Origin: an uncultured Chitinophaga sp.
GTDB lineage: Bacteria; Bacteroidota; Bacteroidia; Cytophagales; Cyclobacteriaceae
Length of the DNA: 64,000 nucleotides
Reading direction: 5' to 3'
NCBI GenBank assembly: GCA_902168205.1
Contig: CABHOK010000003.1
Location: 2,046,001-2,110,000, forward strand
The translations under genes and the position numbers were made by a program. Position 1 is the stretch's first letter, and the number at the start of each line of letters is the position of its first letter. The notes under the pieces are model-generated. The model did not search any database. It had not been told where the DNA came from and worked only from the letters and a program-made list of their open reading frames with translations. This document shows, piece by piece, positions 1 through 8,209 of the stretch.

Positions 1-1
1 A

Positions 2-841
2 CTAAAACAAAGACAACTGAAACTCTGAGCTCGCTCGTGTTCTTGCAGGTTTAACTGCATACCCGAGCCTGCTTAAATTACGAATGTGATATACTCTTGT
101 CTCTTCGTAGCGGGAGGCGATGATGATTTCGGTTTTGCCGGCTTTTTTTGTGAAGAGATCTTTCACCAGTTCAGGCCGATTGTTGTCGTGGGAGAGATGC
201 GATAAGAACAGGTGACTCATAAACGCAGGCTTGTGTCGCAGAAAAATTTGAAGCGCCTGATTGTTGGAGAGATGTCCTTTGCCACCGCGGATTCTATCCT
301 TTAAAAAAAACGGATATCTTCCCGTATTCAACATCTCTTCGTCATAGTTTGCTTCCAGGAAGGCAGCATTGCATTGCTTGAAGTGATTCGTTACGTGTTC
401 ACAAGCTAAACCGATATCGGTAAACACTCCGATCTTTACTGAATTACCAGCAACAATAAAGCTATGCGGATCACACGCATCATGAAATTTAGGGAAGCCT
501 GTTATCGTAAGATTGCCAATCGTTACAGGCTCGTACGCCTTAAACGAACGCACCAGATGCTCCTGAATTCTTAACGCTCCGTTTTCTAGAGTAGGCTGAG
601 TAATATATACCGGTAGCTGATGTCGCTTCGAGAGTTTTGTTACGCCTGAAATGTGGTCGCTGTGTTCGTGGGTTATGAAGATCGCTTTTACTTTTCGCAT
701 AGAGAGGCCCAGTCGGTCCATGCGTTTCTCGGTTTCGCGACAGGAGATACCTGCGTCCACGAGTATAGCCTCATCGTTGTTGCCGATGTAGTAGCAATTG
801 CCGTTGCTGCCCGAGTTTAATGAGGAGATATAGAGCGACAT
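2..841 (-). CDS. MBL-fold metallo-hydrolase (YycJ/WalJ-like)
   Basis: Cytosolic metallo-beta-lactamase-fold hydrolase of 279 aa; there is no signal peptide. The N-terminus (SLNSGSNGNCYYIG) is typical of the YycJ/WalJ branch. The metal-binding HxHxDH motif is at about residues 58-63 (HEHSDH), followed by further conserved His/Asp positions (SHLFLSHLSHDN near residue 210). The family is thought to act on nucleic acids or their processing products, but no substrate can be read from the sequence. The frame is complete, with its stop at the very first bases of the window. Start is ATG at 841. Nothing upstream on this strand looks like an operon partner. Confidence 0.85.
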   Translation of the reverse strand: MSLYISSLNSGSNGNCYYIGNNDEAILVDAGISCRETEKRMDRLGLSMRKVKAIFITHEHSDHISGVTKLSKRHQLPVYITQPTLENGALRIQEHLVRSFKAYEPVTIGNLTITGFPKFHDACDPHSFIVAGNSVKIGVFTDIGLACEHVTNHFKQCNAAFLEANYDEEMLNTGRYPFFLKDRIRGGKGHLSNNQALQIFLRHKPAFMSHLFLSHLSHDNNRPELVKDLFTKKAGKTEIIIASRYEETRVYHIRNLSRLGYAVKPARTRASSEFQLSLF

Positions 842-961
842 GATGTACGAAAGTACGTGTTATTCTGCTATTCGGTTTGGAATTTTTTGAAGTAAAAAAT
901 GAGGCTAATGGTAAATCCGTGTGCGTTAACATTCATTGCCGCGTGTTGTTAAATAAATTCT

Positions 962-1168
962 TTAAGTCACTTGAGCGCTGTCTTTCAAACATGTTTTCAA
1001 GTTTGCAAAGAAGCGCACATCAACGGTCAGGCTATCGGTGAAGCCTGGAACCGTATCTGGAATGAAGCGCATGAAATAGTCTTTTTCCGGGATGGTGAAA
1101 TGCCTTAAATCTGTTCTGCGAAGGCTGGTTTGAGGAAAATCAAATATGGCAACATGTTTGCATATACC
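962..1168 (-). pseudogene. Possible protein remnant without a start codon
   Basis: On the minus strand an open frame of 68 codons runs from just after a TAG (1169-1171) to a TAA (962-964). Its translation has protein-like composition (for example MRFIPDTVPGFTDSLTV and FFANLKTCLK). There is no ATG near the 5' end, the first one lying about half way through. It may be the 3' part of a decayed gene, or chance. No family was recognised. It fills most of the 354-base gap between the MBL hydrolase and the small membrane protein; the rest of that gap shows nothing. Confidence 0.25.
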
Positions 1169-1195
1169 CTATGCAGGTATTAAACCAAAAATTCT

Positions 1196-1405
1196 ATGAA
1201 GCCGATCTTTGTTATTCTGTTACTGGTGATCGTGTTATCGTCATCAGCCTTTGTAATGATCTATAATTACTGGAAAGATATAGTAGAAGCGAATCCAATT
1301 CTTTTCGCCGCTGGTCTCATCAGTATTGTAATGAGTGGTGCAATCGGAATGCTATATATGATCATATCACGTCCGGCTTTACAGCCTGTACGCGTAACTA
1401 AATAA
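1196..1405 (+). CDS. Small two-helix membrane protein
   Basis: A 69-aa protein of unknown function. It is almost entirely two hydrophobic helices: residues about 3-24 (IFVILLLVIVLSSSAFVMIY) and about 36-59, joined by a short loop with WKDIVEANP. The tail is short and basic (RPALQPVRVTK), suggesting a hairpin in the inner membrane. A strong factor-independent terminator follows 25 bases after the stop, which supports a real, independently transcribed gene. No family was recognised. Confidence 0.55.
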   Translation: MKPIFVILLLVIVLSSSAFVMIYNYWKDIVEANPILFAAGLISIVMSGAIGMLYMIISRPALQPVRVTK

Positions 1406-1430
1406 AGGTTTTTTTGAGGGGGTATTTTTT

Positions 1431-1460
1431 AATCCAGTCAGAGGCGACTCTGACTGGATT
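1431..1460 (+). terminator. Rho-independent terminator
   Basis: A perfect 13-bp inverted repeat, AATCCAGTCAGAG / CTCTGACTGGATT, with a 4-base loop, followed by TTTTGGCTTTT on the + strand. It closes the small membrane protein gene and lies 23 bases before the 3' end of the convergent amylase gene, which it may also serve. Confidence 0.8.
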
Positions 1461-1483
1461 TTGGCTTTTATACAGGTTGTATA

Positions 1484-3331
1484 TTATTTCAATTCCAACA
1501 CCAGAACATATTTCTGTGGTACCGTTAGGGTAGCCTCTACGTTGTGAATGCGATCTGTCGTAACTTCTCTTCCCTGTTTAAAAGTTTTGATGCGTTCAGA
1601 GAAACGTTTCGGATCGATCTCCATCGGTTTGTCCTGCGTATTCATAATACACATTACCGTTTGCTGATCGTCATACCGGAAGTATACATATACACCATCT
1701 TCCGGAACATACTGCATCATCTTGCCGGTTTTTATAGCCGATGAATTTTTGCGGAAGTTGGCAAGCTTCTTCGTCCACTCGAAAGCTTCGTTTTCTTTTT
1801 CGGTTCTTCCTTCACGGGTAAACTTGTTTGCTTTGTCACCGGGCCATCCTCCGGGAAAATCAAGACGCACCCAGCCATCCGGGTTGGATATACCTTTCAT
1901 CAACACCTCTGTTCCATAATACATCTGCGGTATACCGCGGCAGGTGAGGAGCCAGGCCAGTCCCATCTTATGTTTATCCAGGTCTTCATTTACAACCGAG
2001 TAGAAACGACTCATGTCGTGGTTGTCGAGGAAGATAACGTGCTTCATCGGATCTTCATAAACAAAGTCTGCTGCCAGTGTCTGGTATAGTTTGTTAACTC
2101 CGTTCGTCCAACCGAAAGGTTCGTTCACAGCATTCATGATTCCATAGAGATTTGTCTGGAAATCGGTAAGGCCCGGCAGATTACTTTTGAATGGAATGTT
2201 AAAAGTATTACGCGTGAAGAATGCCTGACCGGCCACACCATGTACCCACGTCTCACCGAAGAGCGATATATTGGGATACTCATCCAGCAACGCCTGGTTG
2301 CATCGGTTCATGAATTCAAGATCATTATATATATAGGTATCGATGCGCCATCCGTCAACACCAAATTCTTCTACGCTCCAGAGTGCATGCTGTATCAGGA
2401 AGTTTGCAACGTATGGATTATTCTGATTTACATCCGGCATGAAACGCGTAAACCAGCCATCGCTCATACGTTGTTGATCGGTTTTTGCAGCATGAATGTC
2501 GAAGAGAGGCTGATCTTTATAGTTCGTGTTGGTATAGCTTGGCCACTCGTGCAGCCAGTCGTGTGTAGGTTTATCCTGCACAAAGAAATGATAAAGGCCA
2601 ACGTGATTATAGACAGCATCCTGTATAAGCTTCATGTTACGCTTATGCAGTTCATCGCTCAACTTTTTATAGAGCGCATCACCGCCCTGGCGCGGATCAA
2701 CTTTATAATGATTAGTGATAGCGTAGCCGTGTTCGGTACGATCGGGCATATCATTTTCCAGCACAGGCGTTAGCCATACTGTTGTAATGCCCAGGTCTTG
2801 CAGGTAGTCAAGGTGATTGATCAATCCTTGTAAGTCTCCTCCATGACGATGAAATATGGAATCGCGATTCAACGACTGATCGCGCATGCCTTTTATTTTA
2901 TCATTCGTAGGATCACCGTTGCTGAAACGGTCTGGCATCGCGAGGTATATAAAGTCAGCAGCCGTAACACCTTGCGCGTATACACGATTCCTGTCGCGTG
3001 GTTTAAGCGGGAAATTTACCTTTTGGGTTTTCTTGCCGCTTTTAAAAAGTATAACAGCATTACCGGCTGTAGCCTCCGGAGCTATAGCGATGTCAAGCGC
3101 GAGATACTTCCCGTTCTCAAGTCGGTTTACTTTTGTGAGCGTAACACCATTGTATTGAATCGTAACGTCACTTTTACCAAACTGTGGGTCGGCTGACTTC
3201 ACCAGCAGTTGTATATTATCGTGTTTCATGCCCGTCCACCAGTGTGGAGGATATACTTCAGGAGTCTGTGCCCGCAGACCGAGCGTAGCGATACATGCAA
3301 AAAGAGTTAGGACGCGGTATTTTAATTTCAT
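1484..3331 (-). CDS. Secreted GH13 alpha-amylase / neopullulanase (SusA-like)
   Basis: A 615-aa alpha-glucan hydrolase with a signal peptide (residues about 1-21, ending LRAQ), so it acts in the periplasm or outside. An N-terminal beta-sandwich (about 25-115) resembles the cyclomaltodextrinase N domain and is followed by the GH13 barrel. All four conserved regions are visible: DAVYNH (I), GVDGWRIDTY with the nucleophile Asp near 329 (II), LFGETW with the acid/base Glu near 359 (III) and FLDNHD with Asp near 438 (IV). The C-terminal beta domain is at about 545-615. It is divergent from the SusC gene across a 259-base region holding a palindromic operator candidate. It probably cleaves starch-like oligosaccharides for import. 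Exact specificity (neopullulanase or cyclomaltodextrinase) cannot be read. Confidence 0.92.
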   Translation of the reverse strand: MKLKYRVLTLFACIATLGLRAQTPEVYPPHWWTGMKHDNIQLLVKSADPQFGKSDVTIQYNGVTLTKVNRLENGKYLALDIAIAPEATAGNAVILFKSGKKTQKVNFPLKPRDRNRVYAQGVTAADFIYLAMPDRFSNGDPTNDKIKGMRDQSLNRDSIFHRHGGDLQGLINHLDYLQDLGITTVWLTPVLENDMPDRTEHGYAITNHYKVDPRQGGDALYKKLSDELHKRNMKLIQDAVYNHVGLYHFFVQDKPTHDWLHEWPSYTNTNYKDQPLFDIHAAKTDQQRMSDGWFTRFMPDVNQNNPYVANFLIQHALWSVEEFGVDGWRIDTYIYNDLEFMNRCNQALLDEYPNISLFGETWVHGVAGQAFFTRNTFNIPFKSNLPGLTDFQTNLYGIMNAVNEPFGWTNGVNKLYQTLAADFVYEDPMKHVIFLDNHDMSRFYSVVNEDLDKHKMGLAWLLTCRGIPQMYYGTEVLMKGISNPDGWVRLDFPGGWPGDKANKFTREGRTEKENEAFEWTKKLANFRKNSSAIKTGKMMQYVPEDGVYVYFRYDDQQTVMCIMNTQDKPMEIDPKRFSERIKTFKQGREVTTDRIHNVEATLTVPQKYVLVLELK

Positions 3332-3431
3332 TTAGAATGGGTTTGGTTGATTGGTTAAGAGCTCATCTGCCCGTTGGCAAAAATTCAAAAAGCACATTAA
3401 CACGCCTAGCGAAATTGTAGATTTACTTTTT

Positions 3432-3455
3432 GGAAACGATTGCGAAACCGTTTCC
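3432..3455. promoter_or_regulatory. Palindromic operator candidate between amylase and SusC
   Basis: GGAAACG (3432-3438) and CGTTTCC (3449-3455) form a perfect inverted repeat around a 10-base centre (ATTGCGAAAC). The site lies between divergent amylase and susC genes, about 100 bases upstream of the amylase start and 135 bases upstream of the susC start. AAACG-type half sites with a CpG are typical of LacI-family operators. No LacI regulator is in the window, so the assignment is inference. Confidence 0.4.
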
Positions 3456-3590
3456 TGTTAATTTTTATGATATTTGTCATGATATTATGAGAAATATCTT
3501 CCTATCTTAATAGTTGATTTCAAACGTGTGCATTGGAGCGAATGATTTGCGTTAGGGATCAGATAGTTTTTTAACCCAAACCAAAAATGT

Positions 3591-6500
3591 ATGACAAAAT
3601 TTTATCTGTATGTAAGCAGGTATCTTACGGTTCTACTTTTTCTGATTACCACCGTAGCGTGGTCTCAGAGCACTGTAACAGGAAAAGTTACTTCGGCTGA
3701 CGATGGATCAGGATTGCCCGGAGTAAACATTATCGAAAAGGGAACAAGCAATGGTACAGTAACGGATGCGAACGGTAGCTTCAGCATCAGTGTTCCTGAA
3801 AATGCTGTCCTTGTATTTTCTTTTGTAGGGTATACTTCGCAGGAGGTTGCTGTGGGAGGAAGATCAAGTTTTAATGTGGCGCTGGCCTCAGATGTAACGG
3901 CATTATCGGAAGTTGTTGTTATAGGTTACGGACAAATCGAGAAGAAGGACGCCACGGGTGCACTGGTTTCATTGAAGCCGGGTGATTTTAACGCGGGTGT
4001 TATCAACTCTCCGGAACAATTGATACAAGGTCGTGCTGCCGGTGTGCAGATCACGTCTGCCAGCGGTGAGCCTGGTGCGGGTATCAACATCCGTATTCGT
4101 GGTACATCTTCAGTGCGCAGTGGTAACAACCCGCTGTTTGTTGTAGACGGTGTGCCGTTGAGTGGTGATGATGTAACAGCCAGTGGTTCAGGTGCAGGTC
4201 TCGGAAGCAGCTCTGCCCGTAACCCGCTTAACTTTATTAACCCGAACGACATAGCCAGCATCGACATTTTGAAAGATGCATCGGCTACTGCAATCTACGG
4301 TTCACGCGGTGCGAACGGTGTGGTGATCATTACTACCAAGACTGGTAAAGGAGCAAGTTCAGCGCTTGACTATTCCTATAACTTCAGCGTTGGCAAGATC
4401 ACAAAGAAATATGATTTGCTGAATCGCCAGGAGTTCCTTGATGCGTATGAGTCATTCAACGGAGCTGCCGCTGTAGCAAATGTGGATGGTGGTGCTGATA
4501 CAGACTGGCAGGATGAGATCCTGAGGACAGCGATTACGCACAATCATAACCTCGCGTTTGGTGCCGGTGATAAGACCAGTAACTATCGTTTATCATTAGG
4601 GTATATGGATCAGGAAGGTATCATCAAGATATCAGGTCTGAAACGTTATACTGCGCGCTTCAACGGATCAAAAAGTTTTATTGACGATCGTCTGAAAGTG
4701 TCTACGCAATTAACATTGGCAAGCACGCGCGATAATGGAGCACCCGTAACCGACAACTCTGGTTTTGAAGGTGACTTGATAGGTTCTGCACTTAAAGCAA
4801 ACCCTACATTACCGGTTCGCAATGCGAATGGAACATTCTACCAGGTAACAACGAACGAGCCGAACCCGGCTGCGATTCTCGCGTTCTCTAAAGACTATAC
4901 AAATACAATCAGAGGTCTTGGTAACGTAGCTGCTGAACTTACCATCGTTAAAGGCCTTACTTTCAAAACCGTGTTGGGTTTTGATAAGTCGATGTCATCT
5001 CGTAAGACTGCATTCTCCCGCGACTTGTTCGTGAGCGGTATCAAAGATAAAGGACGACTATATCTGAATGATATTGAGACCAGCAACACACTGTGGGAAA
5101 ACTATTTTACCTACGATAAAGAAATCGGTACTACGGCCAAGTTGAATGCCCTCGTTGGTTATTCATACCAGAGCTTCTCGAGATTTGCCAAGGGAGCTCA
5201 GTATACAAACTTCAGAACCAGTAACCTTGATCAGATGATCAACAACCTGGCTTCGGCTGATCAGACTTCAGGTAAAAACTCTGCTGCCGGTTCAAACTCT
5301 TCAAACGTAACAGACGAACTCCAGTCATTCTACGGACGTTTTAATCTTACGTTGAAAGACAGATATATAGTTACCGCGACATTACGTGCTGACGGTTCAA
5401 CTAAATTTGGTGGTGATAACAAATATGGTTATTTCCCTTCTGCAGCCATCAAATGGAGAGTTATTGAGGAAGGATTTGTACCCGAAGTATTCTCTGATTT
5501 GAACTTGCGCGTTGGTTATGGTATAACCGGTAACCAGGAAATTCCACACAACCAATACCAGGAACGCCAGCGCTATAACGACTGGAATATTACCAATGAA
5601 GGTAATATGGACGGTGGTGCCTTGGGTGGTGTTGCCTTCCAGAACCCGGATCTGAAATGGGAATCTACTTCTCAGTTAAACGCTGGTATAGACTATGGTT
5701 TCCTCGATAACAGAATACGCGGTTCTATTGACTATTACTACAAGAGCACAAACGACCTGCTGATTCAGGTTACCAGCGCGCAGCCTGCTGTGCAGCCATT
5801 CGTTTGGAGAAATCTCGATGCTCAGGTAATCAACCGAGGACTTGAACTTGCATTGGAGTTTGATGCGATTTCACAGACAGACTTCAGCTGGACGATCAAC
5901 GGTAACGTTGCTTTCAACAAAAACGAAGTGAAAGATTTCAATGGTCTGATCAACACCGGTAGAATTCACGGTCAGGGTTTGTCTGAAGCATACGCACAAC
6001 GTATAGCAGGCGGGCAATCTCTATATGCATACTATCTGCGTCCGTTCATCGGCTTTGATGAAAATGGTCTTCAGCAATACAGAGATGATCAGGATATTCA
6101 GGAGTTTACAGGCGACAGTCCACTTCCTAAAACAATCGCTGGTCTTACCAACAACCTGAAGTATAAAGCACTCGATCTGAGTTTCTTCTTCACCGGACAG
6201 TTCGGTCAGAAGATATATAACAACACTGCGAACGCATTCTTTACAGCCGGTGCTCTTGCCAGCGGTAGAAATACAACACGCGATGTAGTGGGCAGTGGTG
6301 AAAGCCGCGTAAGCTCACCGGACGTTTCTACCCGATTCCTCGAAGACGGTTCATTCGTTCGACTGCAAAATGTAACGCTTGGATATAATGTAAACACATC
6401 GAATACATTTATATCTTCTTTGCGCTTCTTTGTTACCGGACAAAACCTGTTTGTAATTACAGATTACTCCGGTCAGGATCCTGAAGTTAACACGAACAAG

Positions 6501-6593
6501 TCAATTGATGGAGTTCCTTCTGCGGGTATCGATTATACATCTTATCCGCGTGCAAGGGTATTTACATTAGGTGTTAATGTGTCGTTTAAATAA
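3591..6593 (+). CDS. SusC/RagA-family TonB-dependent outer membrane transporter
   Basis: A 1000-aa outer-membrane importer. After a signal peptide (about 1-25, ending AWSQ) come a CarboxypepD_reg-like domain (about 27-100, TVTGKVTSADDGSGLPGVNI), the SusC-type linker SEVVVIGYGQIEKKDATGAL, the plug (about 115-240, with LFVVDGVPL and ILKDASATAIYGSRGANGVV) and a long beta-barrel ending in an aromatic/basic strand (FTLGVNVSFK). With the SusD 15 bases downstream it would take up glycan oligosaccharides using TonB energy. The divergent GH13 gene and downstream GH65/beta-PGM genes suggest alpha-glucans or maltodextrins. Confidence 0.95.
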   Translation: MTKFYLYVSRYLTVLLFLITTVAWSQSTVTGKVTSADDGSGLPGVNIIEKGTSNGTVTDANGSFSISVPENAVLVFSFVGYTSQEVAVGGRSSFNVALASDVTALSEVVVIGYGQIEKKDATGALVSLKPGDFNAGVINSPEQLIQGRAAGVQITSASGEPGAGINIRIRGTSSVRSGNNPLFVVDGVPLSGDDVTASGSGAGLGSSSARNPLNFINPNDIASIDILKDASATAIYGSRGANGVVIITTKTGKGASSALDYSYNFSVGKITKKYDLLNRQEFLDAYESFNGAAAVANVDGGADTDWQDEILRTAITHNHNLAFGAGDKTSNYRLSLGYMDQEGIIKISGLKRYTARFNGSKSFIDDRLKVSTQLTLASTRDNGAPVTDNSGFEGDLIGSALKANPTLPVRNANGTFYQVTTNEPNPAAILAFSKDYTNTIRGLGNVAAELTIVKGLTFKTVLGFDKSMSSRKTAFSRDLFVSGIKDKGRLYLNDIETSNTLWENYFTYDKEIGTTAKLNALVGYSYQSFSRFAKGAQYTNFRTSNLDQMINNLASADQTSGKNSAAGSNSSNVTDELQSFYGRFNLTLKDRYIVTATLRADGSTKFGGDNKYGYFPSAAIKWRVIEEGFVPEVFSDLNLRVGYGITGNQEIPHNQYQERQRYNDWNITNEGNMDGGALGGVAFQNPDLKWESTSQLNAGIDYGFLDNRIRGSIDYYYKSTNDLLIQVTSAQPAVQPFVWRNLDAQVINRGLELALEFDAISQTDFSWTINGNVAFNKNEVKDFNGLINTGRIHGQGLSEAYAQRIAGGQSLYAYYLRPFIGFDENGLQQYRDDQDIQEFTGDSPLPKTIAGLTNNLKYKALDLSFFFTGQFGQKIYNNTANAFFTAGALASGRNTTRDVVGSGESRVSSPDVSTRFLEDGSFVRLQNVTLGYNVNTSNTFISSLRFFVTGQNLFVITDYSGQDPEVNTNKSIDGVPSAGIDYTSYPRARVFTLGVNVSFK

Positions 6594-6608
6594 AAATTAA
6601 ACTGGGTT

Positions 6609-8123
6609 ATGATATATAGTAAATTTTCAAAACGCTTTTTAGTCGGTAGCCTCAGTGCATTATTTGTTCTTTCTTCCTGTACAAACCTTCATACAGATGA
6701 AGTTGATTCAATCGTGATTGATAACACAGGAGGTACAACAACAGGTAATCCCACCGAGTTGCTTGCCGGTACGTATAGTGACTTAAGTGCATTCACAGAT
6801 CAGGCTGGCGTGTATTCTTTGTATGAGCATACGACAGATGAAATGATACCACCTACACGTGGAACAGACTGGGGTGATAACGGTGTATGGCGCCAGTTAT
6901 ACCAGCACACCTGGGACCCTACCCATACATACGTGGTAAACTCATGGAATATTCTTAACCAACGTGCTTACAAGTGTAACCAGGTTCTTGCTTCAAACCC
7001 TTCTGAACAGGAAGCTGCTGAAGCTAAATTCCTGCGTGCATTCTTCATGTGGCACGTAATGGATTTGTTTGGTAAAGTTCCGTTCCGCGAAGTGGGAGAA
7101 GGTGTTGATGTTAATCCGAAAGTGATGACACGTTCGGAAGCATTTGATTTCATCGTGAAGGACCTCGAAGAAGCACTGCCCGATCTGCCAAGCCCTGCGC
7201 CCTCTGCAGAAAATTCAAAGGCATCAAAAGCAGCAGCCTATACGTTGCTGGCCAGACTATATCTGAACAAGGCGGTATATAAAGCATCAAGTCCGGAGGG
7301 ACCTTATACTTTTGATGCCGCCGATATGGATAAAGTTATTGACTATGCCGATGAAGTAGCCGCACTGGGATATGCGTTGGAAGATCAGTACTTCGTGAAC
7401 TTCACAACAGCAGCGCAGTCAGAAATTATCTTCACCAGCCCGACTGGTACCCCTGAAAACCGCTATAGAATGACGCTGCACTATAACAACAACCCCGATG
7501 GTTGGAATGGTTTTGCAACACTGGCTGACTTCTACGCAACATTCGAGGAAGATGATATTCGCAGAGGTATACCGGCAACTCCGAATGGAAGCCAATACTC
7601 TGGTCTAGGAAGAGGTTTTCTGTTAGGACAGCAGTATAAAGATGATGGTTCAATCATCATCAACGCACGTAACAGCAAGCCGCTTGCCTTTACGAAGGAA
7701 GTACCGCTTACCGGTGCCTCTACAGAAGCTGGTATACGCGTAATCAAGTATCACCCGCTGGACAAAGGAAAGTATATCTTCATGCGCTATGCAGATGTAT
7801 ACCTGATGAAAGTGGAAGCATTGTTCAGAAAAGGAAGTACAGCAGAAGCTCTGGACGAGATCAACGATCTGCGTACACTTCGTGGTGCATCTGTACTGGG
7901 CTCGCTTGATGAAACAAGTATATTGGCCGAAAGAGGTCGCGAATTATACTGGGAAGGTCTGCGAAGACTTGATCAGGTCCGCTTTGGTACATTCAACAAC
8001 ACATGGCAGGATAAGTCTAACACCGAAACATATCGCGTGTTGTATCCGATTCCGCAGCAGGCATTGGATTCAAACCCTAACCTGAAGCAGAATAAAGGTT
8101 ATCCTGGATACGTAGGCGACTAA
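6609..8123 (+). CDS. SusD/RagB-family outer-membrane glycan-binding lipoprotein
   Basis: A 504-aa surface lipoprotein. The signal peptide ends in a lipobox, LSSC, with Cys24 as lipidation site. Downstream is a TPR-like helical SusD fold with recognisable motifs (AEAKFLRAFFMWHVMDLFGKVPF near residue 140; MRYADVYLMKVEALFRKGS near 395; RGRELYWEGLRRLDQVRFG near 440). It caps the SusC transporter encoded 15 bases upstream and binds the incoming oligosaccharide. A terminator follows, so susC-susD is probably a transcript separate from the genes after it. Confidence 0.94.
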   Translation: MIYSKFSKRFLVGSLSALFVLSSCTNLHTDEVDSIVIDNTGGTTTGNPTELLAGTYSDLSAFTDQAGVYSLYEHTTDEMIPPTRGTDWGDNGVWRQLYQHTWDPTHTYVVNSWNILNQRAYKCNQVLASNPSEQEAAEAKFLRAFFMWHVMDLFGKVPFREVGEGVDVNPKVMTRSEAFDFIVKDLEEALPDLPSPAPSAENSKASKAAAYTLLARLYLNKAVYKASSPEGPYTFDAADMDKVIDYADEVAALGYALEDQYFVNFTTAAQSEIIFTSPTGTPENRYRMTLHYNNNPDGWNGFATLADFYATFEEDDIRRGIPATPNGSQYSGLGRGFLLGQQYKDDGSIIINARNSKPLAFTKEVPLTGASTEAGIRVIKYHPLDKGKYIFMRYADVYLMKVEALFRKGSTAEALDEINDLRTLRGASVLGSLDETSILAERGRELYWEGLRRLDQVRFGTFNNTWQDKSNTETYRVLYPIPQQALDSNPNLKQNKGYPGYVGD

Positions 8124-8142
8124 TTCAAATTTCTTCTAAAGA

Positions 8143-8180
8143 AAAGAAGGCAAGCGATACGTTACTTGCCTTCTTTTTTT
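8143..8180 (+). terminator. Rho-independent terminator after susD
   Basis: AAAGAAGGCAAG (8143-8154) pairs perfectly with CTTGCCTTCTTT (8165-8176) around a 10-base loop and runs into a T tract. It separates susC-susD from the following lipoprotein genes. Confidence 0.85.
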
Positions 8181-8209
8181 ATTTTTCAGCCGTGTTATAT
8201 AATCTAAGC

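Noticed and set aside
2240-2773. 177-codon plus-strand open frame
   Set aside because: It lies wholly antisense to the GH13 amylase, including its catalytic regions, and has no family features.
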